Shown in pieces: positions 40,780-49,780 of a DNA stretch of 64,000 nucleotides. Position numbers and translations under genes: made by a program. Source of the DNA: an uncultured Eubacteriaceae bacterium (lineage in GTDB: Bacteria > Bacillota > Clostridia > Eubacteriales > Eubacteriaceae); NCBI GenBank assembly GCA_945867155.1, contig CAMBHL010000001.1, forward strand, positions 124,001 through 188,000. Direction: 5' to 3'. How positions within the stretch are numbered: position 1 is the stretch's first letter; each line of letters opens with the position of its first letter. The notes under the pieces were generated by a model that saw nothing but the letters and a program-made list of their open reading frames with translations, made no database searches and had not been told where the DNA came from.

Positions 40780-41430
40780 TTATTTTATCTCTTCAATTAT
40801 TACTGCGCGGCTGCCCTGCTCCTTGTGCCGCTTTTCGCAAAGCGTTTGCGGCACCGCAAGCTTTCCCCGATGATTCCACGGGTCGTTTAAATAATACAAA
40901 AGCTGCTCGTCGTTGTACCCAGTCAAAACCAAGCAATGCTCACGACTTTGCCAAGTCAGTGTACGCTGGGTGCCCGCAATTTGCCATTTAGGTCCATAAA
41001 CTGCTGGTTCAAAATAAAGGGTCGCCCAATAAATGACGGGCAGCCCTTCATCAATTGACCGGCAATAAACCTCATGATGCTCTCCCGTTCCGTCCACTGC
41101 TCGGTAAGGGGTGCTGAAGCTTTTAAAAACAGCGTTTAAAGCCTTTACGATGACACCGGGATAACAGCCAAAGGCCGCCTCGCTGTACGGGTCTCCCGCA
41201 AAATATTCGTTCGGATCTGGCCCGGTTCCGATACAGATATCTCCAACCAATTCTGCACTTTGTGTCAAATGCATAGCACGTTTAGGCAGAAAAGATTGAA
41301 TAAAACGATCGACAGAGACGTCAATGCCCAGATAGCGGAGCACCATGACCGCCGACACCGATTCACAGCCCGTTGGCCATTTTTCGGTTTGATCGATCAT
41401 CGGAATATTTAATTGCTTCCGTGAACTCAA
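40780..41430 (-). CDS. C39-like cysteine peptidase family protein
   Basis: A 216-residue protein with a papain-like C39_2 domain: catalytic Cys in WPTGCESVSAVMVLRYLG near residue 22, His in SREHCLVLTGYN and Asp/Asn in LNDPWNHRG. No signal peptide or membrane helix is seen. Relatives (YvpB type) are of unknown substrate. The ATG overlaps the stop of the NhaC antiporter gene by four bases, so both are one transcript. Confidence 0.8.
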   Translation of the reverse strand: MSSRKQLNIPMIDQTEKWPTGCESVSAVMVLRYLGIDVSVDRFIQSFLPKRAMHLTQSAELVGDICIGTGPDPNEYFAGDPYSEAAFGCYPGVIVKALNAVFKSFSTPYRAVDGTGEHHEVYCRSIDEGLPVIYWATLYFEPAVYGPKWQIAGTQRTLTWQSREHCLVLTGYNDEQLLYYLNDPWNHRGKLAVPQTLCEKRHKEQGSRAVIIEEIK

Positions 41431-42977
41431 AGATTTCCCTCTTCGATTTTACGTTCAAAAGGCGTGATTTTTTCACCGTTGTTGCCGGAATAGCGCTTGA
41501 TGAACGCCAGAACCGCAATGAGCAGGCAGAGGCTGATGAGAAGCGTCAGCCACCAGTTGCGGCTGAAGCCGGCAATCACGTAGCCGATGCCGCAGGACAG
41601 GACAACCGGTATCGCGTACTGCAGCTGGGTCGCCACATGATTCATATGGTGGCATTGGGCGCCGGCTGAAGACATGATCGTGGTATCCGAAATTGGCGAA
41701 ACGTGATCGCCGCAGACCGCTCCGGCTAAAATCGCCGAAACCGTAATGATCATCATCTCGATATTCGTATTGTTGAAAATCGAAATGGCAATGGGCACCA
41801 AAATCGAGAAGGTTCCCCAGGACGTCCCGGTGGAAAACGAAATAAAAATCGCGATAAAGAAGATGATCACCGGAATAAAGGCTGCCCCTGTCGACGTCAA
41901 ATTCAGGGAATTGCTGAAAAACGCGCCGATTCCCAAACGGTCTGTCACGCCCTTCAAGGTCCAGGCGAAGGTTAAGATCAAAATCGCTGGAATCATCATT
42001 TTGGCGCCTTCCGGCAGAGCCTGCATCATTTCGCTGAAAGAAACGAGTTTTCTCGGAAGATACAAGAAGGCGATGAAGACAATCGTGATGAGCATCGAGA
42101 AAACCAGGGCCGTTTCGACGTCGCAGTTCGCAAACGCTGCTGCAACCGTCTTGCTGCCGCTTAAAAATCCCGTGTAAATCATGGCGCCGATGGCACTGCC
42201 GATCATGACGATCATCGGGAGAATCAGATCCCTGACTTTCCCCTTGCGGTTGACATTTTTCTTTTCTTCTTCCATTTCGTCTTTGAATTCATCGGCATAA
42301 GACGTAAACAAATCGCCGTTTTCAGCGTTGCGTTCGTGTTTCGCCATGAGTCCGAAATCAAAGCCCCGGGCAGAGGTGTAAAAAACCATAAACAGCGTCA
42401 AAATCGCGTACAAATTAAAAGGGATCGTGCTGACAAACAGCTGGAAGCCGTTAATCGCACCGCCCTTTGGCACATAGGAATTGACCGCAGCCGCCCATGA
42501 CGAAATCGGCGCCAAAATGCAGACCGGCGCAGCGGTCGCGTCGATGATATAGGCAAGCTTCGCCCGGGACACTTTGAATTTATCTGTGACCGGCCGCATG
42601 ACAGAACCGACGGTCAGACAGTTGAAATAATCATCGACAAAGATCAAGACGCCCAGAAGGCTGGTGGTCACTTCAGCCTGACGCTTGTTTTTGATTTTTT
42701 TCGTGGCCCACCGGCCATAGGCAGAAGTCCCGCCGCTTTTTCCCATTAAGACGACGATCATTCCCAAAAGCACATCAAAAATAATAATCTTAAGATCAAT
42801 ACTTTTCACCATCGTGTTGAGCAAAACGGTAAAAGCTTTCCATATATGAAAATTTCCGACAAACAGTGCCCCCAAAAACACTCCGCAGAACAGCGAAATA
42901 TACACTTCTTTTGTGACCAAAGCCAAAATAATGGCAACAAGCGGCGGCACCAGCGACCACCAGGTTCCATAAAACAT
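41427..42977 (-). CDS. NhaC-family Na+/H+ antiporter
   Basis: A 516-residue membrane protein with about twelve helices. Family features: VLLGMIVVLMGKSGG, DDYFNCLTVGSVMRPV (with charged residues in a membrane helix), FSTGTSWGTFSILVPIAI and GAVCGDHVSPISDTTIM. It should exchange Na+ for H+ or an organic cation/anion; MleN-type malate-lactate exchange is another option in this family. GGAGG precedes the start. Confidence 0.9.
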   Translation of the reverse strand: MFYGTWWSLVPPLVAIILALVTKEVYISLFCGVFLGALFVGNFHIWKAFTVLLNTMVKSIDLKIIIFDVLLGMIVVLMGKSGGTSAYGRWATKKIKNKRQAEVTTSLLGVLIFVDDYFNCLTVGSVMRPVTDKFKVSRAKLAYIIDATAAPVCILAPISSWAAAVNSYVPKGGAINGFQLFVSTIPFNLYAILTLFMVFYTSARGFDFGLMAKHERNAENGDLFTSYADEFKDEMEEEKKNVNRKGKVRDLILPMIVMIGSAIGAMIYTGFLSGSKTVAAAFANCDVETALVFSMLITIVFIAFLYLPRKLVSFSEMMQALPEGAKMMIPAILILTFAWTLKGVTDRLGIGAFFSNSLNLTSTGAAFIPVIIFFIAIFISFSTGTSWGTFSILVPIAISIFNNTNIEMMIITVSAILAGAVCGDHVSPISDTTIMSSAGAQCHHMNHVATQLQYAIPVVLSCGIGYVIAGFSRNWWLTLLISLCLLIAVLAFIKRYSGNNGEKITPFERKIEEGNL

Positions 42978-43082
42978 AGGCAGAGCCTCCTTCTAATTTA
43001 AATCTTTCTTTAAGAATTACTTTTATTTTACCTAATTTTTTTTCATAAAAAAAGAGGGAATTAAAAGATACAAGAAAAAAGA

Positions 43083-43118
43083 CAAAAAAATACAAGGGCT
43101 GTGATCCAGCCCTTGTAC
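43083..43118 (-). terminator. Terminator of the glutaredoxin-like gene
   Basis: Stem TACAAGGGCTG / CAGCCCTTGTA with a T run on the minus strand, 25 bases after the stop codon. Confidence 0.85.
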
Positions 43119-43142
43119 GCCATTCATATGATTCCGAACAAA

Positions 43143-43469
43143 TCAGCAGCCTGTTCCGTCCAGAGAACAAGCCTGCCCTTCAGGAACATCCTCCGCTACG
43201 TCAGCCTGAACGGCGCTGCCGTTTTCGTCCAGATAAGCCTGCCAATCTCTCCGAACCGTGCCGTCTTCTAAAAGCAAAGCCGGAATCCCCACTTGTCCGG
43301 TTCCCCGGATGCCGTCAAAAGCCGGATCGGTATCCCGGAGTTTGAGAAAAGCCTTCAAATTTTCCAATCTGGAGATATCGATAAATTGATATTCAATGCC
43401 CTTTGCATCGAATTCACCCTTGCAGCGTCTGCAGTGAGGACACTGTTCCATTCCATAAATGATTAACAT
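43143..43469 (-). CDS. Glutaredoxin-like thiol-disulfide protein
   Basis: A 108-residue thioredoxin-fold protein with the redox motif CPHC in YGMEQCPHCRRCKGEF, a third Cys close by, and a cis-Pro in QVGIPALLLEDG. The C-terminal 25 residues (PEGQACSLDGTGC) add two more cysteines. The start at 43469 is chosen because GAGAGGAGTG precedes it; an in-frame ATG at 43490 lies before that site. Its electron donor and target are unknown. Confidence 0.8.
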   Translation of the reverse strand: MLIIYGMEQCPHCRRCKGEFDAKGIEYQFIDISRLENLKAFLKLRDTDPAFDGIRGTGQVGIPALLLEDGTVRRDWQAYLDENGSAVQADVAEDVPEGQACSLDGTGC

Positions 43470-43549
43470 CTCATGACACTCCTCTCTCATCTATCACACT
43501 TAATTTTAAATATTTTCCTAGAACGTCCATTTATTGCAATACTGCAATA

Positions 43550-43578
43550 TTGACAGAACGCTTTGATCTTTTTATAAT
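43550..43578 (+). promoter_or_regulatory. Promoter of the 73-residue gene
   Basis: TTGACA (43550-43555), 17-base spacer, TATAAT (43573-43578): a consensus sigma-A promoter with a leader of about 30 bases. Confidence 0.9.
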
Positions 43579-43614
43579 CGAATTATAAGGAAGTAAAAAT
43601 TGGAGGATAACAAC

Positions 43615-43836
43615 ATGGCTGAAATTTCCATTCTCGATGCAGACCGCATCAAACAAGTCGTCTTCTCGCATTTAAAGATCAAACTCCATATTCACGACAC
43701 CTGCGGCAGCGGTTTGTTTTTTACTTCAGATCAAGCAGATCCAAGGCTTACCGCTTTCTTTAAAACCTACGCAAAAATGGAAAACTTCAAGCTTTTTATC
43801 AACGATGATGAAACGCTTTTTTCTCTGGAAAGTTAG
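43615..43836 (+). CDS. 73-residue HxxDTCG protein (RDAC-like)
   Basis: Starts MAEISILDADRIKQVVFSHL. The motif LHIHDTCGSGLFF resembles the LHxRDACG stretch of small RDAC-type proteins, which carry a single conserved Cys. It has a perfect promoter and GGAGG, so it is well expressed. The family call is tentative; a redox or metal role is possible because the divergent neighbour is a glutaredoxin-like protein. Confidence 0.6.
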   Translation: MAEISILDADRIKQVVFSHLKIKLHIHDTCGSGLFFTSDQADPRLTAFFKTYAKMENFKLFINDDETLFSLES

Positions 43837-43866
43837 GAAAGTTAAGATTTTGCTTATGATGCTTTT

Positions 43867-44289
43867 TTAATGCGCGCTCGCTAAATGCGCTCTTTCCCAT
43901 CGGCTCGCCATCCAGCGCGCCTTTCCCAGCTGTTCGAGCAGCCACTGGGCCGACTCGTTATTAAAACGAATTCGTTCCATCTGCCGATATAAAAACCCTT
44001 CTTCAATGGGCACATGATCCCGGGATGCCAGCGCGATCTGCCACTGCAGCTGGGACGCCTCTTCATCCCCTTTTTCAAAAATGCGCTGGATTTTTCGTTC
44101 TTCTTCCTGAATCCATTGGAACAAGTCTTCTTTAGCCGCTTCCCGCGCTTCTTCAGTTTTCGTGAGATCCTGCATTTGATCCAAATACATTTGAAGCTTT
44201 TGATGGAAATGCTGCTGAGCCTCTTCCGAAAGCATGCCTTCCTGTGCCTGTCCTTTGAGTAGTTTTAATTCTGGTTGCGCTTTTTTCAT
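43867..44289 (-). CDS. 140-residue coiled-coil protein, unknown
   Basis: An almost wholly helical, charged and Gln-rich protein (SEEAQQHFHQKLQMYLDQMQ; EEERKIQRIFEKGDEEAS). No motif recognised. Third gene of a minus-strand set with the 67-residue gene (15 bases upstream) and the alpha/beta hydrolase. It may bind a partner or a surface via the coil; nothing more can be said. Confidence 0.6.
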   Translation of the reverse strand: MKKAQPELKLLKGQAQEGMLSEEAQQHFHQKLQMYLDQMQDLTKTEEAREAAKEDLFQWIQEEERKIQRIFEKGDEEASQLQWQIALASRDHVPIEEGFLYRQMERIRFNNESAQWLLEQLGKARWMASRWERAHLASAH

Positions 44290-44304
44290 GGCTTTGTATC
44301 CCGA

Positions 44305-44508
44305 TTAAACTAACACTTTAATTTGTTTAATATTGTTTTCAATTAAATCATCATTCATCAAAATCATTTGACGAACGGCGCTATCTAAAGGAATGAGCGG
44401 ATCGCCCGGCAATAATTGATAAGCAATCGTCGAACGAAATCCCGTCACTTCCAGGTGATCATTCATTCGAATCAGTGCTTCCCCTCTTTTTTCTTTCAAC
44501 GTGTTCAT
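44305..44508 (-). CDS. 67-residue protein, unknown
   Basis: Starts MNTLKEKRGEALIRMNDHLE, followed by LLPGDPLIPLDSAVRQMILM. AAAGGAA stands seven bases before the ATG. It overlaps the end of the alpha/beta hydrolase gene by 50 bases in another frame, an unusually long overlap, and precedes the coiled-coil gene. Confidence 0.6.
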   Translation of the reverse strand: MNTLKEKRGEALIRMNDHLEVTGFRSTIAYQLLPGDPLIPLDSAVRQMILMNDDLIENNIKQIKVLV

Positions 44509-45646
44509 GATTGATTTCCTTTTGGTTTGTAATTTTGGACTCTGCTGCCCATTTGCGAAGCACTTCTGCTTCGAGTTTGGCCTCTTTTTCGGTCAAGGCT
44601 CTGTCCTGTTTGAGCCGCCTGCGCCGGCGGTTCAAAAATGCCCGGCGTCTCGCAATGTTTCTCGCCTTCCGCGTTTTGCCGACAGGCTGGTTTTCGAAAT
44701 AATTTTGCTGTGCGCTGCGAAAACACTCCAGCACAAACTGCTTCGCCGCTTTATGACTGCGGTCCGGAAAATCCAACCAGTTATAAACTTTAAAATAGCC
44801 TTCAAAAGTTCTGAAATAAACGGTGACGTCAGCGGCCTTAAGGCGCTTGGCGAATTTCATCGTTTCATAATAAAAAGGACCCTCAGTTCCTGCAATAGTG
44901 CACAAAGGCGGCAAATGATCTAAAATTTTCGCCCGCGCCGGAATGGCATAGATGGGAATGATATTGGTATTCTTAAAACAGCGGAGATACTGTTCCCATC
45001 CTTTGAGCCTTGCCTTTTCATGATCTTTAAGATGATAGGATTTGGCCTTTTCTTTCAAATACTGATCGTCGATCATGGGAAAGAGCGGGATTTGAAAGGC
45101 AATGGACACTTCTCTCCGGTCTCTGGCGTACAGAGATAAGGCCACAGCCAGCCCGCCGCCGGCGGATTCTCCGCCCACAAAGAGCTGATTGGGATTAATC
45201 CCGAATTCCTTTGCATGTTCTTTCATCCAGACAAGGGCCAGGTAAGCATCTTCCAGCGCCGCCGGATAGGGCGCTTCTCCGGACAGACGGTATTCCGGCA
45301 GGACCGCCACACAGGTGCCGTCCCCGCAGAAACTGTCCATCATATTATAATCCTGTTCCGGAATGCCGCAGGCATAGGCTCCGCCATGCAACCAGAGCAG
45401 CCCCGTTGCATCTTGTTCTGATCCATTAATGGACCAGACGATTAAAACCCGAAGCAGACTCCCATCCCGGCGGTAGATGTACTTTTGACTCATCTGTGTC
45501 CTTTTGCCGTGCCACCTGCCGTGAAGAAAAATATGCAGAAGATTGTTCTGTCTTTTAAAGGACATGCTCAGAGAAAGCGATGGAAAGGCAAAATGTTTCT
45601 TTTCTTTAGATTCCTGCTTTTTCCCAGGGGTCAACATCGGTTTCAT
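44459..45646 (-). CDS. Alpha/beta hydrolase (HSL-like) with altered triad and basic tail
   Basis: A 395-residue protein. The oxyanion motif LLWLHGGAYACG and nucleophile elbow VGGESAGGGLAVAL belong to the hormone-sensitive lipase/esterase group. In the usual place of the catalytic Asp and His, however, I read TIAGTEGPFYYET and EGYFKVYNW, where homologues have GDxxPF and GxxHGF, so Asp and His look replaced. The last 90 residues form an Arg/Lys-rich tail (RRRAFLNRRRRRLKQ). It may be catalytically weak or binding-only. The first 45 residues are poorly conserved and the start is uncertain. Confidence 0.75.
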   Translation of the reverse strand: MKPMLTPGKKQESKEKKHFAFPSLSLSMSFKRQNNLLHIFLHGRWHGKRTQMSQKYIYRRDGSLLRVLIVWSINGSEQDATGLLWLHGGAYACGIPEQDYNMMDSFCGDGTCVAVLPEYRLSGEAPYPAALEDAYLALVWMKEHAKEFGINPNQLFVGGESAGGGLAVALSLYARDRREVSIAFQIPLFPMIDDQYLKEKAKSYHLKDHEKARLKGWEQYLRCFKNTNIIPIYAIPARAKILDHLPPLCTIAGTEGPFYYETMKFAKRLKAADVTVYFRTFEGYFKVYNWLDFPDRSHKAAKQFVLECFRSAQQNYFENQPVGKTRKARNIARRRAFLNRRRRRLKQDRALTEKEAKLEAEVLRKWAAESKITNQKEINHEHVERKKRGSTDSNE

Positions 45647-45725
45647 CGCATCTCTATCCTCACTTTATTTTCGATCCCCTTTATCTTATCAACTTTTCAC
45701 GCCGCATTCAATCTTTTCTGGTTTT

Positions 45726-47075
45726 TTATTTTAAAAGCGGCAGAAAGATCTGCGCCAATCCCAAAAAGATAAAGAAACCGCAGGTATCCGTCGCAGTGGT
45801 CAGAAAAATCGAAGAGGAGAGCGCCGGGTCCTGGCCGGTTTTTTCAATAATGAGCGGAATCAAATATCCGGCAATCCCTGCGATAATCAAATTGCCGATC
45901 ATCGCCAATAAGGTCACAACGCCCAGATAAGCGTTGCCGTAACGAATCGATACGATCACGCCGGTAATAAGGCCAATCGCCGCGCCGTCTAAAAGACCCA
46001 GTAAAACTTCTTTAAAAACCAGTTTCCAGTCGTCTTTTAAATTGATTTCACCAAGGGTGAGCCCGCGTATCGCGACCGATAAGGTCTGAGATCCCGCGTT
46101 GCCCCCCATTCCGGAAACAATGGTCATAATTGAAGACAGCGCGACAACCTGAGAAATTACCGATGAAAACATCGAAATAGCGGAAGCCGCAATAAACGCT
46201 GTGGCCAGGTTGATGATCAGCCATGGCAGACGGCGCTTCAGCGAAACGATAATGGGCCCGCCGATTTCTTCCTGCCCGGAAACGCCCCCCATATGAAGGA
46301 TATCTTCAGTCTGTTCATCGACCATGACGTCCATGATATCGTCTGCTGTGATGATGCCGAGCAGCGAATGGCGCCGGTTGACGACTGGCAGCGCCGTCAA
46401 GTCGTATTTGCGCACCACCTGGGCGACTTCTTCCTGGTCCATCAAAGGATCAACTGTGATGACGTGGGGGTCCATGATGTCTTCGATGGTCTGATCCGGA
46501 TCGGTCGACAAAATATCCCGGAGGTCCGCCCATCCGACCAGCTGCCGTTTGCGGTTCAGCACAAAAATGGTGCCGATAATTTCTGTTTTCGGCGCAATTT
46601 CCCGTATTTTAGCCAGGGCCTGGGAAATCGTCAGGTCTTGATACATCGCGATATACTCCGTGGTCATCAGACCCCCTGCCGTATCATCCCGGTAGCCTAA
46701 AAGCACCCGCAGTTCCCGGCTATCGCTGAGCTTCATCATGTTTAACAGTTCTTTTCTCTGACCGATTGGCAAATCCCCTAAGATATCGGCGATTTCATCT
46801 TTCGGCATATAGGAAAAGATTTTAATGATATCCGCGTATTTGAGCTGATGGACCACACGGGACTGCAGTTCATCATCGGCATCTTCGAGGACATCCGCCA
46901 GAAACTCTTTGTTGTTGGCGCTGAAAAACCACTTTAAGTCTTCATCTGTGATGTCATCTTCATCCAAGACAGAGACGATATCCGCCGGGTGCATCACCTC
47001 ATCGAGCATTTCTGTGTCTAGTGGCTGACGGGATTTTATTTTTTCGAGTAACTCTTGATATTGTTGTGATTCCAT
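45726..47075 (-). CDS. mgtE: Magnesium transporter MgtE
   Basis: A 449-residue MgtE. The N domain (1-125) has superhelical repeats with YMPKDEIADILGDLP; two CBS domains follow (about 130-250, VGWADLRDILSTDPDQTIE and LLGIITADDIMDVM); five membrane helices make the channel (SGMGGNAGSQTLSVAIRGL is the pore signature). Magnesium sensing is through the N and CBS domains. The short 5' region leaves no room for an M-box riboswitch. Confidence 0.95.
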   Translation of the reverse strand: MESQQYQELLEKIKSRQPLDTEMLDEVMHPADIVSVLDEDDITDEDLKWFFSANNKEFLADVLEDADDELQSRVVHQLKYADIIKIFSYMPKDEIADILGDLPIGQRKELLNMMKLSDSRELRVLLGYRDDTAGGLMTTEYIAMYQDLTISQALAKIREIAPKTEIIGTIFVLNRKRQLVGWADLRDILSTDPDQTIEDIMDPHVITVDPLMDQEEVAQVVRKYDLTALPVVNRRHSLLGIITADDIMDVMVDEQTEDILHMGGVSGQEEIGGPIIVSLKRRLPWLIINLATAFIAASAISMFSSVISQVVALSSIMTIVSGMGGNAGSQTLSVAIRGLTLGEINLKDDWKLVFKEVLLGLLDGAAIGLITGVIVSIRYGNAYLGVVTLLAMIGNLIIAGIAGYLIPLIIEKTGQDPALSSSIFLTTATDTCGFFIFLGLAQIFLPLLK

Positions 47076-47175
47076 TTTCGCCTCCGCTGTAAAAAGATAG
47101 ATCTTTTAGCTATTATAACAAAAAAGGCGGGGCCAAAACCTATTTTTACCGCAAATCTAACCTATCCTTTACTTT

Positions 47176-47883
47176 TTATTCAAATTCCCTCGGCTCACGG
47201 ACCAGCAGCACAAAAACAATGATCAGAATGCAGACGGCAAAAGGCATCGCATGCGTTCCCCAGCGCGCTGTCAGCTGGTAGGAAATAATGACCCCCACGA
47301 CAAAAGAAGCAATAATCCCAAGATAGCGCAGGCTGTTGATAATTTCTTCTCGGTTGATCCCCTTTGAAATGCCGCTGTACAGCCGGTCCATTGCAGAGCG
47401 CAGATTGCCCGTACACATGGTGGTCGCAAAGCCCAGCCCTCTGAGTTTCCTGAAGCTCTGAACCTGCATGGACGAGACAAAGGCAATCAGCACATTGGCA
47501 AACAAATTGGCCCTTGGCGTCTGAGGAATAAAGTACACGCACATCAAGACGCAGGCTTCGCAGAAAATGACAATCTGCCGCCAGTGCACGACGATCAGAT
47601 GGTACTGATTGGCGCTTTCCTGAATGGTCTTCACCACGATAATGCCAACTGCGTACACGCAAATCGGCAGTAAATAATGCAGCACCATGGGAAAATTCCC
47701 CCGGGACAAATTCAGCCCCATGAGCACAATATTCCCGGTTTCTGCTGTCGCAAAAACTTCTCCGCGGGTCATATAGCTGTAGGCGTCAAGAAATCCGCCG
47801 ACCAGGGCCAAAAGCGCACCTAGACGGAAACTTTCGGAAATCATCCGCCGGTGCTTGGTTTTTAAAAGCTGATGATTGGACAA
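47176..47883 (-). CDS. DUF1275 (YoaK-type) membrane protein
   Basis: A 235-residue protein with six hydrophobic segments and the family pattern GGFLDAYSYMTRGEVFATAETGN at the start (seen as GGFLDAY and FATAETGNIVLMG) and TTMCTGNLRSAMDRL in the middle. The family is widespread; transport is suspected but not shown. Single gene between mgtE and the thi operon. Confidence 0.85.
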   Translation of the reverse strand: MSNHQLLKTKHRRMISESFRLGALLALVGGFLDAYSYMTRGEVFATAETGNIVLMGLNLSRGNFPMVLHYLLPICVYAVGIIVVKTIQESANQYHLIVVHWRQIVIFCEACVLMCVYFIPQTPRANLFANVLIAFVSSMQVQSFRKLRGLGFATTMCTGNLRSAMDRLYSGISKGINREEIINSLRYLGIIASFVVGVIISYQLTARWGTHAMPFAVCILIIVFVLLVREPREFE

Positions 47884-47903
47884 TCAAATGCCTCCTTTAC
47901 GTT

Positions 47904-47934
47904 AAAAAAAGAGCCTGATGATCAGACTCTTTTA
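47904..47934 (-). terminator. Terminator of the thi operon
   Basis: Stem AAAGAG.CTGAT / ATCAG.CTCTTT with a run of T on the minus strand, about 50 bases after the thiE stop. Confidence 0.75.
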
Positions 47935-47983
47935 TCGTTTGTTTCATCTTATCAGACCCCTTGAATCAATACAAGGGAACCGC

Positions 47984-48601
47984 TTATTTTTCTGAAAAAT
48001 AACGCAGGGTTTCCATATACTTCAAAGGATCAGGACAGGTCATGGCGCCACTCATCATGCAGGCGCCGGCAGCCCCCGCCCTTTTGACTTCTTCGATTTT
48101 CGAGGCATCGATTCCGCCGAGAGCATAAACCGGAAGGGAAACACCCCCACAGACCGATTTTAAAAAGGCAATGCCTCGTCCCGGCAGTCCCTTTTTACAG
48201 TCTGTGTCGTAAATATGACTCGCTGTGATATAGGTGCAGCCAGCGCTTTGGGCCTGTAGTCCCTGCTGAAGGCTGTGGGCTGAAGCGCCCAAAATGCGAA
48301 AGTTTTTTTTATCTTCCTCTGTCATTTTTTCAAGCACCGGCATCGGTGCATGAAAAGCCTTCGCCTTGAGGTCGCGCGCCACATCAACAAAGCCGTGCAG
48401 CGCACAGATGACATGATGTTTTTCGCAAGTCTCAAGGACGTCTTTAGCAAGTGCCGCGTAAGCCCCGGGCTTCAGATCTTTTTCCCGGAGGATGAACAGA
48501 TCGGGACGGGCAGCGGCCAAACGCTCCAAATGCGCCATAAAGGCTTCCGTCGTCGAAAACAAATGCCGATTTGAAATGACAACGAGCTTAAAATCATCCA
48601 T
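47984..48601 (-). CDS. thiE: Thiamine phosphate synthase (ThiE/TenI family)
   Basis: A 205-residue TIM-barrel enzyme: [26 protein letters not shown], the [10 protein letters not shown] phosphate loop and [15 protein letters not shown]. It joins the thiazole and pyrimidine phosphates to form thiamine phosphate. TenI, a thiazole tautomerase, is the alternative for members in thiS-thiG operons; the retained REKDL and GRG favour ThiE but do not decide it. It overlaps thiG by eight bases. Confidence 0.8.
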   Translation of the reverse strand: MDDFKLVVISNRHLFSTTEAFMAHLERLAAARPDLFILREKDLKPGAYAALAKDVLETCEKHHVICALHGFVDVARDLKAKAFHAPMPVLEKMTEEDKKNFRILGASAHSLQQGLQAQSAGCTYITASHIYDTDCKKGLPGRGIAFLKSVCGGVSLPVYALGGIDASKIEEVKRAGAAGACMMSGAMTCPDPLKYMETLRYFSEK

Positions 48602-49358
48602 GCAGGGTGCCTGTAGTCGGATCAGATGCTTCGCCTTTGATGAGCACCCGGCCTAAACCCGAATGATAAGCTTTGCGCCCGGCTTCAATCGCAGATTTAA
48701 AAGCAGAGGCCATAAGAGGGATATCGCCGGCTGTGGCCAGCGCCGTATTGGCCATGATCGCGTCGGCGCCCATTTCCATCGCTTCACAGGCCTGGGACGG
48801 TCTGCCGATGCCCGCATCCACGATGATCGGCAGGGACATTTCATTAATTAAAATCTGAATGAACGCCTTGCTCGCCAGACCCTGATTGGAACCGATAGGT
48901 GCCCCCAAAGGCATAATGGCCGCCGCACCGGCATCTTCCAGGGCTTTCGCTGCATTCAAATCTGGAAACATGTACGGCATGACAATGAAGCCTTCCTTGG
49001 CCAGTATCCGGGTCGCCTTGATGGTTTCCCCATTGTCTGGCAGCAAATACTTTTGATCTGGAATCACTTCCAGCTTGACAAAATCGCCGCAGCCCAATTC
49101 TCTGGCCATATGCGCGATGCGGATAGCGTCTTCCGCTGTTCTGGAGCCGGACGTATTAGGCAGAAGGGTTACGTCTTTCGGAATATAATCCATGATGTTT
49201 TCTTCGCCCGGTTTTGTCCGGCGAATGGCACAGGTTACAATCTGAGCACCGGCATTTTTAACCGCTGCATCGATGAGTTCAAAAGAATATTTGCCTGAGC
49301 CTAAAATAAACCGTGAATCAAATGCATGTCCCCCAATAACCAATTGATCATCTTTCAT
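48594..49358 (-). CDS. thiG: Thiazole synthase ThiG
   Basis: A 254-residue barrel enzyme. The N-terminal [10 protein letters not shown], the catalytic Lys region [36 protein letters not shown] and [20 protein letters not shown] are typical. It builds the thiazole ring with sulfur from ThiS thiocarboxylate. ATG 49358 is chosen behind AAGGAGAAAGAAA. A dehydroglycine source (ThiO or ThiH) is not encoded nearby. Confidence 0.95.
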   Translation of the reverse strand: MKDDQLVIGGHAFDSRFILGSGKYSFELIDAAVKNAGAQIVTCAIRRTKPGEENIMDYIPKDVTLLPNTSGSRTAEDAIRIAHMARELGCGDFVKLEVIPDQKYLLPDNGETIKATRILAKEGFIVMPYMFPDLNAAKALEDAGAAAIMPLGAPIGSNQGLASKAFIQILINEMSLPIIVDAGIGRPSQACEAMEMGADAIMANTALATAGDIPLMASAFKSAIEAGRKAYHSGLGRVLIKGEASDPTTGTLHG

Positions 49359-49387
49359 TTTCTTTCTCCTTTTTCTCAACCTTAATC

Positions 49388-49585
49388 CTAACAGCCGCCG
49401 CCGACAAAACTGACGATTTCAACCACATCGCCGTCGTTTAGAACCGTCTGGTCATAGGCTTGCTTATCAAGGATTGCGCCATTGTATTCAACGGCAACAC
49501 GCTGTGGATGAATCTCCTGCTGCTTCAAATAATCCCCGATCGTTTGACCCGATACCGCAATATTTTCACCATTAATCTGAACCAA
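49388..49585 (-). CDS. thiS: Sulfur carrier protein ThiS
   Basis: A 65-residue ubiquitin-like protein ending in the required Gly-Gly-Cys variant: [13 protein letters not shown] Cys after the GG is seen in some ThiS proteins and would have to be removed or tolerated for thiocarboxylate formation. The start is TTG behind AAGGAGATGAGGAT. First gene after the TPP riboswitch. Confidence 0.85.
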   Translation of the reverse strand: MVQINGENIAVSGQTIGDYLKQQEIHPQRVAVEYNGAILDKQAYDQTVLNDGDVVEIVSFVGGGC

Positions 49586-49603
49586 ATCCTCATCTCCTTT
49601 TCA

Positions 49604-49636
49604 ATAAAAAAACAGGCATCCTTTGGACTGCCTGTT
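49604..49636 (-). terminator. Expression platform terminator of the TPP riboswitch
   Basis: Stem AACAGGCA / TGCCTGTT with eight T on the minus strand between the aptamer and thiS, consistent with TPP-induced termination. Confidence 0.85.
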
Positions 49637-49649
49637 GATTGCACACTTT

Positions 49650-49729
49650 CTTCCCTACGTTGGCATTATCCAAATCAGGTTCACAGGTCGAAACACGCGT
49701 TTCCTCTCAGCCTTTTACAGCTCCCTGAA
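49650..49729 (-). promoter_or_regulatory. TPP riboswitch (THI element)
   Basis: On the minus strand GGGAGCTGT, GGCTGAGAGGAAAC, GACCTGTGAACCTGATTTGG, ATAATGCCAACGTAGGGAA: all conserved parts of the thiamine pyrophosphate aptamer (the CTGAGA and GGATAATGCCA.CGTAGGGA motifs). It controls thiS-thiG-thiE. Confidence 0.97.
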
Positions 49730-49780
49730 ATTATTAATTGATTGTATTATATCAAATCTCTGCGATTTGGTCAAAACAGA

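Noticed and set aside
47076-47175. An M-box (magnesium) riboswitch upstream of mgtE
   Set aside because: The 100-base gap is too short and shows only a TATAAT-like box and a GGAGG site.
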